In this document: in pieces, positions 1 to 11,746 of the stretch
How the letters are laid out: every line of letters begins with the position of its first letter
Numbering within the stretch: the stretch's first letter is position 1
NCBI GenBank assembly: GCA_037893245.1
Contig: JBAIAA010000886.1
Location: 682,001 to 746,000, forward strand
Reading direction: 5' to 3'
DNA length: 64,000 nt
DNA from: Crossaster papposus
Taxonomy: Eukaryota > Echinodermata > Asteroidea > Velatida > Solasteridae
Made by a program: the position numbers and the translations under genes
Notes under the pieces: generated by a model
What the model saw: only the letters and a program-made list of their open reading frames with translations
Told to the model about the DNA's origin: nothing
Databases searched by the model: none

Positions 1-351
1 TGGGTCCTTTTCCCATTTTAAGTCCAGTGCGAACAGGGCTAAAGACAAAGATGAAGCCAGCGATTCAAAAAGGCTCATAACAATTTCACTTGTTTGTATT
101 TGTTTTAAATTCTGCTTTTAGGATTTATTAATGACAATTGCTAAAGAAAATTATTAATTATTGGTACAGTATTAATGATGCTAATTCTTCCAAATACGCT
201 AATTTGTCTCCACAAGTGCCTAAGTTTTTAGGTAATAAGGAGACAGTGGCACTTAGGGAGATACTGAAATGTCTCCCTTAGTGTCTAGCTACCAATATTT
301 GGGAGTTATTTTTGTCCAAGAACGACAGATTTTGGTCTAAATAGCATAAAT
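1..351. other. Flank left of DIRS element, no gene seen
   Basis: AT-rich sequence with no convincing open frame, splice pair or repeat structure. It is the insertion flank of the DIRS element to its right. Confidence 0.5.
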
Positions 352-540
352 TCCCCCTCCACAGTAGTGTGGATGGGGTCTACTAGCTCATACTTACCTG
401 TAGAGCGAATTACTACATTTGCATATTCCCTAGACCGGCAGGTATAATCGCTAAGAGTTTGCCAACAGCGCCCTCCAGAGGCTACCCCATAGAGCCCGCA
501 CATGCGTGCCCCGTGAACGTCCTCTTTTCTCGAGCGCCAC
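352..540 (-). repeat. DIRS right inverted terminal repeat
   Basis: Positions about 397-534 are the near-perfect reverse complement of 6289-6424. This copy has an extra outer segment with the word CCATCCACACTACTGTGGAG (about 352-380) that is absent from the other terminus. That asymmetry is what lets the internal complementary region mark each end separately. Confidence 0.88.
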
Positions 541-595
541 ATAAGGATACGGACACCCAGAGTCATCGAGGATAGTGGGGAAGGAGGGCGGGACG

Positions 596-697
596 CTCTA
601 CAGGTAAGTATGAGCTAGTAGACCCCATCCACACTACTGTGGAGGGGGAGTCTACTGCGCTCATACGTTACCTGTAGAGCGAATTACTACATTTGCA
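596..697 (-). repeat. DIRS internal complementary region
   Basis: Bases 596-651 are the inverse of the outer end of the right terminal repeat (about 352-407). Bases 652-697 match the outer 45 bases of the left terminal repeat at 6398-6442. The two segments abut, giving a head-to-tail image of the element's two ends, as in the template DIRS elements use to restore full-length circles. Confidence 0.85.
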
Positions 698-990
698 TAG
701 AATCGCACCGGATTATGATGGAGGGTCTACGAGATGCAGCAATTAGCAGAGGGGCACGCCAACGGTAAACCCCAGGGCCTGGAGCAGCGCCCGCGGGCGC
801 CGTCACGGCCCTAAACAAGTGGGACGCGGACCCCGTCAAGGGTGCGCGTGCACCGGACTGAGATAACATCGACCGAAAAACCCGCCGGAGCGCCGGAGCG
901 AACGGGGGAAAAAAAGAACATGTCAATGTTAATTAGTATATCATAACAATGAATACACATGCCAAAGCAGAAAAACGGGAGAAAACACAC

Positions 991-2290
991 CTATTGACGG
1001 GGAGGTCCCGGCTGAGGTGGGTCGTGCCGTTTGGTAGGAGCCCGGCTAGTCGTTGTCAGGACTGCCCTTCCAAACCTGCCCTCTGACTGAAGTACATCCC
1101 GAAGGTAGCAGTCAGTAAAAGTATTTGGCGTCTTCCAACAGGCAGCCTGGGTGATGTCACCTAGGGATATGCCGCGGAAAAACGCGAACGATGTCGCCAC
1201 GGCCCGGATCTCGTGAGCACGAATAGGCGCCGCCGGCGAGACGCGAGCGTCCGAGCGGATCGCTATAAGTAGCCAACGGCTAATCGTATCCCGCGACGCC
1301 GGCCCGTGAGGCGGGGTCGAAGTCACGAATAGGTGGGTACGAGTCGTACGGAGTGCCTCCGTGCGACTAATATACCATTTAAGGGCCCGGACCGGGCACC
1401 AAAAAACGATCCTCCGCGACAGATGATCGTGACTTAATGTCTGGGACAAAGATGTCCGGAGGAACAAATGACTCGGACTGGTTTTTTACTAGGAACCCGG
1501 CCCGGGGAATGAGGCGGACCCCGTCAGGTTCCTACCTGATGTGGCCCGCCTCGGTTGACAATGCATGGAGCTCGCTACGTCGGCGCGACGTGGCGACCGC
1601 CAGCAGGAATGCCACCTTGATGGACAGGTGGAGCAAGGTCGAGCTGCCCATTGGCTCAAAAGGAGGCCCCGCTAGCGTTGATGGTACGCTAGGGAGGTCC
1701 CAAGCCGGTACCAGCCGACGCGTGGGGGGTCGAGCGACAAACATGCCCTTCAGGAGTTGGCTGAGGGCCGGGTTGTCCGACACGGAGGTACCATCAGGGA
1801 AACCCTTGTGGACCGCTCCAATTGCCGACCGGTAATTCCTTACCGTGCCGATCGAGAGCTCGCTCTCGAATAGATAGACAAGGAAGTCGGCCACATCCCC
1901 TAGAGATGAATCGGTGGGACGAACAGGCCGCCGTCTGCACCATCTAAAAAAGTGGCGTAGTCGGCTGTCGTAAACCCGCCGCGTGGAGGCCCTTCGACTG
2001 CGGGCTGCGATTGACGCAGCTCGCTCAGAAAAGCCTGCCGCGCGGAGGGATTGAGTGACAACACCCAGCACGTCAGGTGTAGATCCTGAGGAGCTGGGTG
2101 AAGAAAACCCGATCCCGGCTGGAGGAGGACATCCGCCTGTCGGGGCAAGACCACCGGGCGGTGGACCAGCAGCCCGGTCAGCCGCGTGAACCACGGCTGA
2201 CGAGGCCAAAATGGGGCGATGAGGAGGACTTTGCAGTCCTCCTCCTCCAGCTTTGCGAGAACCCGAGGGACCAGCGAGAACGGGGGAAAA
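991..2290 (-). pseudogene. DIRS tyrosine recombinase region (broken)
   Basis: Catalytic integrase-like region of the DIRS element, which would integrate the circular DNA copy. The N-terminal part shows the SAM-like core-binding pattern (a stretch with STRRVYDSRLRHFFRWC, then a DVADFLVYLFE helix and TVRNYRSAIGAVHKGF). The C-terminal part holds the HEIRAVATS box with the second catalytic arginine, followed by the WKTPNTFTDCYLRDV tail with the tyrosine nucleophile. The recombinase frame overlaps the end of the RT/RNase H frame, which is usual for DIRS elements. It appears broken about once. Confidence 0.85.
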
Positions 2291-2349
2291 GCGTACTAGT
2301 AACCCGTCCCACCGGAACGACAGGGCATCCGTCCGCCATGCGTTCGGGT

Positions 2350-3875
2350 CGTGAGCCCTTGCAATAGATGGGGAGCTGGTGGTTGAATCGTGAGGCGAAC
2401 AGGTCCACATGTGGCCGGTCGATCAGTCGGAACAGCGACTGAACGATCTGCGGTCGGATGGTCCACTCCGTGGGGCGGATCCACCCCCTGGATAGGGCGT
2501 CCGCCCCCACGTTCTCGTCGCCGGGAAGGTACACCGCCGAGAGGTCGACCTCGTTTTGCATGCACCAGTGGAAAAGCTCCCATGTGTGCGCGCAAAGCCG
2601 GGGGGAGTGGGTGCCCCCCTGGCGGTTGATGTACGAGACCACCGTGGTGTTGTCGCACCGGATCTGCACCGCCCGTCCCGATACTAGGGACTGAAACTGT
2701 TCCAAGGCATTGGCCACGGCCAACAGCTCGAGGACGTTTATATGGGACGAGCGATGCTCGGGGCCCCAACAGCCCGCCGCCTGGCGGGGGTGGAGGGTGG
2801 CCCCCCAACCGGAAAGGGATGCATCGGTCGTGACCGTCAGGGATGGGCGGGGCCTGCGAAAAGCCTTGCCCCCCATCAGGTTGGCCCGGACCAGCCACCA
2901 CCGCAGGTGAGGGACCAGCCACCACCGCAGGTGAGGGACCAGCCAGGCCGTGACTGGCACGGGATGACTGATGTCGTGTCGGCTGGGCCGGTAAAACATG
3001 AGTAGGTGCAGCTGGATTGGCCGCATTCGCAGCCTGCAATAGCTGACCAAATCCACCAGGCTGGCCATCAGGCCCAGCAGCCTGAGCCAGGCCCGTGCCG
3101 GGGCCGTCTCGGCCGGTAGAAAAAGGGAGACGCACTGCTGAACATTCAGCAGGCGTTCCTCTGTAGGGCGTGCCAGCCTCGATCGGAGACCGAGGGCCGC
3201 GCCTAAGAAGGTGGGGGACTGGGTTGGCAACGGGTGCGACTTCTCGGGATTTATCAAAAAACCGAGGTCGGCCGCCAGGCGCAAGGTGTGTTGAAGCGCC
3301 CCCGCTGCTGAGTGCCGCGACTGGCCCACCACGAGCCAGTCGTCGAGGTACATAAAGACCGAGACCCCTTGTTTCCGCAGCGCCGCCCCGACCGCCCGAG
3401 CCACCCGGGTGAATACCCGAGGGGAGGTCGAGAGGCCGAAGGGGAGCACTGTGAATTCGTAGCGTGTCCCGTCGTATTGGAACCGCAGGAATTCCCAGTG
3501 CTCCCGTCTGACAGGGACATGCAAGTATGCGTCCTTCAGATCGAGGCTGGCCGCCCATGCTCCCGGTTGGAGGGACTCGAGGATGGTTCTGAGTGTCTCC
3601 ATCCGGAAGCACCTGGGGCGGATGAATTTGTTCAGCCGCTTGAGGTTGAGAATTGGGCGCCATAAGCCGGCGTCCTTCTTGGGGATCAAGAAGAACGTCG
3701 ACATAAACCCCGACTGCGCCCGCTGGGCGGGAAGGACCCGCACTGCGCCCTTTTCGAGGAGGGAGGAGATCTCCCCCTCGAGGGACGCACGTTGAGCCGG
3801 GTCGGTCGGGATTGGTGTATGGTTGATGCTGGGGATGGGCGGGCCGCGCACCCGACGGGTTGTCGGCACGGCCAC
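2350..3875 (-). CDS. DIRS reverse transcriptase and RNase H
   Basis: Polymerase region of the DIRS element, which copies the element RNA into DNA. In order it shows the palm entry KKDAGLWRPILNLKRLN, the ASLDLKDAYLHVP motif (first catalytic Asp), LPFGLSTSPRVFT, and the active site FMYLDDWLVV with paired aspartates. A connection and an RNase H domain follow, with TDASLSGWGA (Asp), HINVLELLAV (Glu), IRCDNTTVVSYIN (Asp) and a late GADALSRGW (Asp). All RNase H acidic positions are visible. The frame is long and open over these domains. A retroviral protease or integrase is absent, as expected for DIRS. Confidence 0.9.
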
Positions 3876-3889
3876 GAAAACTCCCTCTG

Positions 3890-5381
3890 TTCGCCTTCAC
3901 AGGTCTGCGTCGGGGGATGGTGAACGACGCTTTCTTAGGCTGGGAGGAAGGCTTCGCGGTTGAAGGTTTCTTGAGATTGATTTTCTCTGTCATCTTCAAA
4001 CGCTTGGCCTCAGCCTGCATCAACTCTTCGAACTGGCCTGCGAAGAGATCCATGCCAGCGAGTGGGAGCTCTTCAAATCGTCTGCGCGCCGCAGGGGAGG
4101 GCAGGAACATTGAGTCCAGCACATTCCCGCGACGGGCCGATGTCATCAGGGTGGAGATGCGTGTAAATTGGTCGAGGACCACACGCAACCCCTGGTCCAA
4201 GCAGTGGAAAGCAGCCTGCAGCATGTCAGCTGGGACGCCTCCCTCCTCATCCAACCCCGAGACCAAATACTCCGAAAGGAGTAGCAGGAACGAGGTGGAG
4301 CGCATACCGAAGCGGGAGGCGGTGTCAGATTTACGCAACGTCTCCTCAAACTTCTCTCGGACCTTGTCTGAGAAGATGCGTTTCCCTGTTGCAGCACCCG
4401 CATCAGCGGCGAGCTTGTCCTTCGCCGCATCGGGGACAGTAGGCACGGCGAAAAAGTTTTCATAATCCGCCGGCGGGAACTGGTAATAGTCCTTGGTCCG
4501 GCGGGTGACGGCGGACCACTTGTCTGCTTTCATGATCTTTCCCATATGTTCAACGCACACCTGGTCCAGCGGGAGGACGGGAAAAAATTTCCTCCTAGCT
4601 CACCGCCGGCCCAGTGCGCCGCTTGAACGACCTATGGTCGGGCTTCGGTGCTGGCTCCACAAGGGACAGTTGAAGCACGCGACACATGTCACGCTGGACC
4701 AGACGCAGCTCCGTTTCCGCGATGGAAAAGGCGCTGCATATGGACGACCTCATCCTCTGAGGCCGAGCCCCCCGAAGGCATGGGCCGAGTTGACCCCTGA
4801 GACGGTGAGCTGGCCGGCCCCTGTGGCGGGGCAGGCAGCGCCATGTCACGGTCCGGTGGCTGGGCCGTATCCTCAGGCACAAGGGACATTGATGGATGCA
4901 GGCTGAGGGCCGGTGGGGACGGCGGCGCACGGCTGACTGTGTGCGGTGCGTCCCTTTGTACTTGAGCCACCCAACCGTGACCGATAACAGACGGCTGGGC
5001 AGCGTATCCCAACGGTGCCACTGGGCCGTCCACCGCGGCCCTCTGCCGGGGGGCAGAGAGGGCCGCCAGTGAGGCCGAGATGGTTTGGAACGCCGTAAGG
5101 AACTCGGTCCGGGAGACGTTGTCGCCATGGCGACGCTTTCCCCGGCGGCTCAAAGAGCTGCTCGAGCTGGACGAGGAAGGCGAGCGGCGGGAACGCCGGC
5201 CAGACTTCCCTTTCTTATGTTTCGAGCGGACCCGCCGGGAGGATTCCGAAAAATCGGATGACTCCTGGGGGACCACGACCCCCGAACACCGGGTAAAAAC
5301 CCGATGCGGTGGTCGGCCCTTCAGAGTGGGGGTCGGCCAGCAGTCCAGGGGCCCCTGGGAAAGACTGGTCCACACCCCCAA
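3890..5381 (-). CDS. DIRS gag-like region
   Basis: The 5' protein region of the DIRS element. The part nearer the RT has the typical DIRS gag features: DKWSAVTRRTKDYYQFPP, then a helical stretch with a FHCLDQGLRVVLDQFTRI core, and a basic tail with PRRRPVKANRG. The part nearer the 5' end is a serine-arginine-rich region (RRSRRSPSSSSSSSS) followed by a proline-rich linker. No zinc knuckle is visible. Assignment rests on position upstream of the RT and resemblance to DIRS gag proteins. The exact start and number of frames are not resolved. Confidence 0.7.
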
Positions 5382-5429
5382 AACCCCTGCCCGGGCGGCA
5401 GCGCCTCCAGCCTCACAGGGCGGGGTCGG

Positions 5430-5860
5430 TTAGCAAGCCCGGGGGCCCGTAGGCCTGTCCACCCCGTGACTCTGTGGCGTACACTGCCAGTGAGCTGGGG
5501 GGTACATAAAGGTACGGGGGGTTATGGCCCACCGAGCTGCGTGGGCTCGTCACAACAGACGGCCCCGAGCTCGGAAACGAGGCGGGTAAAGCGTGCGGGA
5601 CCGTGACAATGGACCCTGGCTTTTTATTCCCGCGCCCCTTCCCGTTTTTGGCTAGCAAGCCCGGGGGCCCGTAGGCCTGTCCACCCCGCGACTCTGTGGC
5701 GTACACTGCCAGTGAGCTGGGGGGACGCGGGGGGTTATGGCCCACCGAGCTGCGTGGGCTCGTCACAATAGACGGCCCCGAGCTCGGGGACGGGGCGGGT
5801 AAAGCGTGCGGGACCGTGACAATGGTCCCTGGCTTTTTATTCCCGCGCCCCTTCGCGGGC
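5430..5860 (-). repeat. Two-unit tandem repeat in DIRS leader
   Basis: Two adjacent copies of about 220 bp (5430-5649 and 5650-5860) share the words AGCAAGCCCGGGGGCCCGTA and GACTCTGTGGCGTACACTGC with few differences. They lie between the left terminal repeat and the gag-like region, and so probably in the leader. Confidence 0.8.
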
Positions 5861-6442
5861 TTGGGTTTGGTTCCGACACCGGAGTCCGCCTTGCGGCTCT
5901 TGCCGGAACTACCCTTACGTTTAGCCGCCCCACCGACGATGGCCGGGGGGGAGACCGTAGCTGGTACTCCCCTGCCCGATCGGTGGGACCGGCAGCGCCC
6001 ACAGCTGATTGTGGCTGTGAGTGCCGGCTGGGGGAAGAATTAGGGAACGGCGCAGCGTTTCCCGCATCAACCCCTGAGGCTCCCGGCTGTCCCGAGTGAG
6101 TACAAATTCCCTCGGTTATGACAGACGGAGCTCTCGCCAAACGTCTCATACTGTAACTCATCAAAACAACACTCTACAAAACTCTACAATATCTTGTTAT
6201 TCTGTTGAACTCTCTTGCGAAAAACACAGTAATTTAAGTGTAACTGGGAGACCCAGAAAAACACGTCTTACCGCGAGCACCGCTAAGAGAAAAGAGGACG
6301 TTCACGGGGCACGCATGTGCGGGCTCTATGGGGTAGCCTCTGGAGGGCGCTGTTGGCAAACTCTTAGCGATTATACCTGCCGGTCTAGGGAATATGCAAA
6401 TGTAGTAATTCGCTCTACAGGTAACGTATGAGCGCAGTAGAC

Positions 6443-8154
6443 CTCGAAGATCTTGGAGAAAAGGGTTAGGGTAAACAAGTTGGGACTGTTTTAAATTTGT
6501 GTACATCTCTATGGGATTGTCTCCCCAAGTGCCTATTTGGAGGTAATAATCACAGTTATCTTTATACAATTCTTGTACTAACTCTTTCTGTGCCTAGGTT
6601 GTACATTTACGATCTACCGTTATGTAGTCCAAAGGTGCCACTACGACCCATCGCTAAACGTAATGTACATAATGGTTGAATACAACATTTTTTGTAGTTA
6701 TTTGGGTTCTTGGCACTGAAAGAGTTAATTCATTAACAAATGTTATTGCGATTAGGCAACAGACCGGATAGTATTATAGCGCCCTCTGTGGCTGCTGGAT
6801 AACTATCATGGATTTATGCTACGGCTGTGTCGAACAGCTCCCTCTGTTGCAATGTGTGGAGAGGCGACATCAGGTCACATGACTGGCTGGCTTGATGTTT
6901 TCAACACCCAGGTGAAAGAGAAGACAAAAAGTGCAATTTATTATTAATGACAAACAAAATCACTTGGCAACAAAACAAACGAGCTTAAACCCAGAACCGT
7001 ACGTGTTTGAGGGGTACTTAAACTACGCCTGGCAATGACTTAATAATTACATGTGATGATGTGTAAATTTTACTTTTAGAACGGAACCTTCCAATATTTT
7101 AAACCAACAGGGCTTGTGGATATCTCACTTTTCTAAATGGCCACCTTCGAGTCCTTAATCTCAACATTTCTTGCAACAATTAGGCACCGAGTACATTGTC
7201 TGCAATATTTATTACAAATGTCAAATTTATCTCCAAAGAGGTCTTAGAACATTTGTTCGAACAAAAGTTGTCGTCTTTTCAATTGCATTTATCTTCCGTG
7301 TTTGTCCCAAGAGAAAATCATTGAATCTTCTTGTGCACATGCGCAGTTGCATTAGTAAACTGGCTTATTTGGCGCAGCGTAGGCTTTTGAGAAAGGACTC
7401 ACCATTCGATTCGATTGGTGTCATGAAAATGCCTGGTGTCTCCAGGATTCTAGACCACAGCTGCCATTCCATGAGTTTTGATGCGGGCCGAATTTTGGCT
7501 CCTGTTACTCTTTGAAAAGAGCATCTGTCAAAATTATTAAGGCAAAGCTGGTACAATCAAAGTACATGTCAAACCTGATATCTTGTGCGACTTGCGTTTT
7601 GACGCTATTACCGCTTTACAGTCCATTATGGAGAAGACCATCCACACAGAGAGGGGGAAAACATGAGAAGAAAAAACATTACTTGTCTAAAACAGAACTA
7701 CGACAGGCATGTGGTTGGAATAGAGGTACAGTCAGGGGCCTATATTAGCAGATGTAAAGGTCCCACTGTACTTGGCAGGTTGTAAGGTTTTAGGCCTAAT
7801 TAGCAAAACATTAAGTGCACCTTTGTGGAGACTAACTGAAAAGAACGGTCATATTCTTGAGATGCGTGAAATCTACACTGGATTGGTCAGGTTTCTGAAA
7901 CAAGTAACAACAGAGGAAAAGATTCTGGCAGATTTTGCATTTGGTCATGTTGGGTATTTTGACGAGTCTCTCTCTACTGAGCGCACAGGTGCTTTCGGGA
8001 CTTTTTGTGTCTTGTAAGCGGATTGAGGAAAAATGTCCTTTTGGAGCCTAACGGAGGTTAACAAAATACCGCGACGATTTCGAAGCAATTTGAAGTGTTT
8101 TTGTAGCAACGCTTCAACGTCCTGCATTCTGGTGGATGTTACTTTTTTGTTAGT
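6443..8154. other. Non-coding stretch, nothing recognised
   Basis: No open frame here has coding character or a credible splice pair. The sequence just inside the right DIRS flank is ordinary AT-rich DNA. Confidence 0.4.
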
Positions 8155-8345
8155 ATGAAGGGGGGAGGTGGGGTGGGGTTGGGGTTGGGGGGGGGGGGGG
8201 AGGTGGGGTGGGGTTGGGGTTGGGGGGGGGGGGGGGAGGTGGGGTGGGGTTGGGGGGGGAGGTGGGGTGGGGTTGGGGGGGGGGGGGAGGTGGGGTTGGG
8301 GGGGGGGGGGGAGGTGGGGGAGGGGATAGAGGTTTGTGGAGGGAG
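8155..8345 (+). repeat. G-rich simple repeat array
   Basis: A degenerate array of the words GGGGTTGGGG and GGAGGTGGGGTG with several runs of ten or more G. On the plus strand it is an obvious candidate for stacked G-quadruplexes. The apparent glycine-rich and proline-rich frames on the two strands are products of this composition. Confidence 0.9.
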
Positions 8346-8980
8346 GTAGGGGTGGTGGATGAGGGGAGGGGAGTGTCGAGGGAGGGAAAGGGGGAAACAT
8401 ATGTTTTAACGTTTAATTTACAAATAAGTTCAGGGGCGGAGGGGTTGGGCCCTCAGATTTGTTTATGTCCGACTGTTTCGTAGCGGTGCACATAATATAA
8501 GTTTTCCCAGTCGATTTCGGGCGATTCTTTCTCAATTTCATAAAGACGCTATCATTTTCTCTAAGCGAAATTTCAAATAAGTACGACACAAAAGCGCTTT
8601 ATTGGTAAGGGGGGGGAGACCTATTTTGTTTTGGTGTTTGTGTTTGTGAATCATTAACATTTTTACCGTTTAGTTATGTCTTTATTGGTTTGTTTTCTCT
8701 TTGTTTCCTATTGTTTATTTATGTTGACTCCTGTGCTAAAAGGGCGTGTTTTAGATTGCACAATGGCAGTAATGCCTGCCCATTAATAAATTTGAATGAC
8801 CGAACATACGTCTCAAAAGAGCCCATGCGAATTTGAATACTGATTTGTTGAATTGTTAAATTTGATGGATATTTTTGTTAAATATAATGACGCAACAGTA
8901 CTTTTGACCAGTCATAAGACAATATTCATTTTCAGGAGTATTCGATTTCGCGCAAAATAGAATGGCGCGGTGGTTAATAT
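8346..8980. other. No gene seen
   Basis: AT-rich sequence with no supported feature between the G-rich array and the telomere-like island. Confidence 0.4.
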
Positions 8981-8984
8981 CGTA

Positions 8985-9180
8985 GCCATAACCCTAACCA
9001 TTAACCTGTAATTCTAACCCTAACCGTTAAAATGTAACCCTAACCCTAACCCTAACCATTAAATCACAATCCTAACCCTAACCAGTGCATTGTAACCCCT
9101 ACCCTAACCATTAAATTGTAACCCTAACTCTAACCATTAAATAGTAACCCTAACCATTAAATTGTAACCCTAACCATTAA
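8985..9180 (+). repeat. Interstitial telomere-like repeat island
   Basis: About 190 bp made of CCCTAA hexamers mixed with a 20 bp unit of the form AACCCTAACCATTAAATTGT. The C-rich strand is the plus strand. It reads as a degenerate interstitial telomeric repeat, because unrelated sequence continues on both sides. Confidence 0.85.
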
Positions 9181-9904
9181 TATTAGTAGATTAGAATATT
9201 GCATTATCATTACACTAGGCATTTTGTTGTTCTCATGTTTTGACTTGAATAAAGCAATTAAATGACCACCATATCTCAATATTACGATAATTAGGTATAA
9301 TTCCAGTTCTTTGCACATTATCTCATTATGAGTTTAAAAATGGACCTCCTGCAACATCAAGGTCATGTGACCTTTCCAGCTGTATCAAAAATATTAATTT
9401 TAGACCCTAATTATCATATCTCATGGATTATATATGCAACGGGGTTTCTTGTTTACTGCATTTCTGATGCCTTAACTTGCTGTTTTTAAATGATTTTCAG
9501 CATCAATATTAATTTAAAAGAACTTGCCATTGTAAGTTAAATTTTCAGCATTAACCCTATACGCATATTAAAACACTCCTGTAACAATCCATCAAACTCC
9601 AAAAGGCATGTTAATGTTTGGTTGAATATTATTCTGTTCAATTAGTGACGGAATGGATTGAGGACGACTCCAGTAAACTGATTAGGCTTTACATGGGATA
9701 CCCCAATACACTTGACGAGTTGAGTTACCATAATAATGATGTTTGATTTTGCTAAAGGTGAGGAAGGATCCAAATAAGAGTAGGGGTTAAATAATTTTAT
9801 TGATAAAAAGGAAAGCAAAAGTATTGTGAGACCACCTTCTGCTGTCCTGCTTCATTAAAACAACCGCCAGTACCTGAACAGAAATTGTTTCATGATGTTT
9901 ATTC
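9181..9904. other. No gene seen
   Basis: AT-rich intergenic sequence without a recognisable gene, repeat or splice-bounded frame. Confidence 0.4.
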
Positions 9905-10015
9905 TTTATGGCCTTGGTGCCCTTTGGTTAACTTGCAAGTTGGCCTTGGTGCCCTACCTCATGGCCTCGGTGCCCTTTAAAAATTTGACCAATTCAAGGC
10001 CAAAGTGGCCTTGCC
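9905..10015 (+). repeat. Short GGCCTTGGTGCCCT repeat
   Basis: Three imperfect copies of GGCCTTGGTGCCCT (near 9911, 9942 and 9964), then a related GGCCAAAGTGGCCTTG word. This is a small degenerate tandem repeat or the end of an interspersed repeat. Confidence 0.6.
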
Positions 10016-10428
10016 CTAAAAATTGCGAAGTTTGAGGCCCGAGATGTCTGTTTTGTGTTTTTATCACTCTTGCTGTTTAGGTTTGCCCCGCTATTTTAAA
10101 ACATTTTCATTCAAATTCACCAACCTAGATTCGAAGCACATCAGGAATTTCAGGTTGAGAGCTCAGCAAGAGCTACAGTCTCTGACCAACCCAAGTAAGT
10201 TACATTTTGGGGCTGCATGGCCAATACCCATAGATCATCAAATTACTACTAATAATAATAATAATAATAAACATTTATAAAGCTCTCTTACACATGGTAT
10301 CACAGCGATGATTACAGAAAAACAGTCAGATATAGTGAAGGTGATAACAATTAACGAATAAACAAAAAGGTTTTGAGAGAGTTCTTGAATCTTCAAGTGA
10401 CTGTACCCTACTAGAAAAATCAGTCATT

Positions 10429-10865
10429 AATTGGTCATCATTAGTAGAATTGGGCATCATTTGGTCATCACTGGGCAAAATCATCATTATTTGGGCATCA
10501 ATGGTCATCATTCAGGCATCAATGGTCATCATTCAGGCATCAAAAGGCATCAATGGTCATCATTCAGGCATCAAAATGCATCAAAATGCATCAATGGTCA
10601 TCAATGGTCATCATTCGTCATCATTCAGGCATCAAAATGCATCAATGGTCATCATTAAGGCATCAAAGTGTCATCAATAGGCATCATAAGGCATCAATGC
10701 TCATCATTCAGGCATCAAAATGAATCAAAGTGTCATCAAAAGGCATCAATGGTCATCATTTAGGCATCAAAATGCATCAATGGTCATCATTATGGCATCT
10801 TAAGGCATCAAAGTGTCATCAATAGGCATCAATGGTCATCAAGAGGTATCAATGGTCATCACAAA
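10429..10865 (+). repeat. Left subterminal GCATCA/TCATCA array
   Basis: More than 400 bp of short words such as GGCATCAA, TGGTCATCATT and AATGCATCAA. The local unit is 10-30 bp. It starts right after the left terminal repeat and runs in the opposite sense to the right array. Confidence 0.9.
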
Positions 10866-10950
10866 CTGACATCACATCATCATACAGTCCTCACAGTGGA
10901 TGACTGTTGTGAAATTTCCAAAGAAAGAGGCATCATATAATTCAAAAACA

Positions 10951-10999
10951 AAGTTTCAGTCATCAAAGCTAGAGGATGACTCTTTGATGACTGAAACTT
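10951..10999. other. Perfect hairpin, 18 bp stem and 13-nt loop
   Basis: AAGTTTCAGTCATCAAAG at 10951-10968 is exactly complementary to 10982-10999, with a 13-nt loop between. The stem contains the GTCATCAAAG word of the neighbouring array. It could be an intra-element recombination signal or a folded transcript element; the role is unknown. Confidence 0.9.
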
Positions 11000-11006
11000 A
11001 GTTTAA

Positions 11007-11049
11007 TTTCTCAAAGTCCATTGATGCAATTAATATGGACTTTGAGAAA
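11007..11049. other. Perfect hairpin, 15 bp stem and 13-nt loop
   Basis: TTTCTCAAAGTCCAT at 11007-11021 is complementary to 11035-11049, also with a 13-nt loop, and lies eight bases after the first hairpin. The matching loop sizes and tight spacing suggest a designed pair, not chance. Confidence 0.9.
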
Positions 11050-11746
11050 CTATACTCTTCGTATTACCCACCGTATGTTATGTAGACAGTTGGTGAAATG
11101 GACATTTTAACTAACTTTTTTGTTACACACATCTTTGAAACAAGTGAGTTTTTACGTGGCATGTCACATTTTGTATTTTTAGTCCCCAAAACTGTTTTTT
11201 TTTTAGTATTTTGTTACGATTTTTCTGTTTAGGGGCAATAAAGTCAATTGAACAGCAATTCGGACTATGTCAAAATAGTTATTTCTGTGTTTAGTAAACA
11301 TGACGCGGCGCGCGGCAGCCAGCCAATAACGTTTCACGAAAACAGAACAAATTGATACAATGTAACAATGTTCGCGTCCTACATGCATATCCCATGCACT
11401 AGACCGAATTTCTCCCATTAAAAATTATAATAACTTCTGTTAGGTCAAACCAAAAATCCATTCCCCATTCATTACCCAGGTGGCATATGGTATACTACTT
11501 ATATAGAGGTCAATAGGTTATAACTACCTTGGCATGCAGTGACCACCACAAGGCCAAGGGGTAATAAAAGTATGTCCACTGGGATGTGCTCTATCCAATA
11601 GAGAGGTCTAACTGGGATTTGTTTAAAAGGGAGAAATTCTTAACCGTCACTTCGGTGTAGTTTTTCGAAGCAGCTAGTCGCTACATAATTAAATAATACT
11701 AGTTGTTTGACAATCGAACATACAACAATCTATATTGTTTGGCACA

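Larger units (their letters stand above)
352..6442 (-). mobile_element. DIRS-type tyrosine-recombinase retrotransposon
   Basis: A DIRS-order retroelement of about 6.1 kb read on the minus strand. Parts in element order: inverted terminal repeat (6285-6442), gag-like region, reverse transcriptase with RNase H, tyrosine recombinase, internal complementary region (about 596-697), second inverted terminal repeat (352-540). The complementary region reads as the complement of the element's extreme right end joined to that of its extreme left end, the hallmark of DIRS-1 type elements that replicate through a circle. The element is much richer in GC than its flanks. No target duplication is evident, as expected for integration by a tyrosine recombinase. 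It looks nearly whole with about one or two interruptions, so it is a fairly young fossil. Confidence 0.92.

Noticed and set aside
306-566. Minus-strand frame at the left end of the DIRS element
   Set aside because: It falls in the terminal inverted repeat and recurs in the other terminus. It is repeat structure, not a gene.
1437-1835. Plus-strand frames across the DIRS element
   Set aside because: They are shadows of the minus-strand recombinase and RT frames in GC-rich DNA.
7945-8483. Glycine-rich and proline-rich proteins
   Set aside because: They are pure products of the G-rich array and have no other coding sign.
8985-9180. True chromosome end
   Set aside because: Hexamers are degenerate, interleaved with another unit, and ordinary sequence continues for kilobases on both sides.
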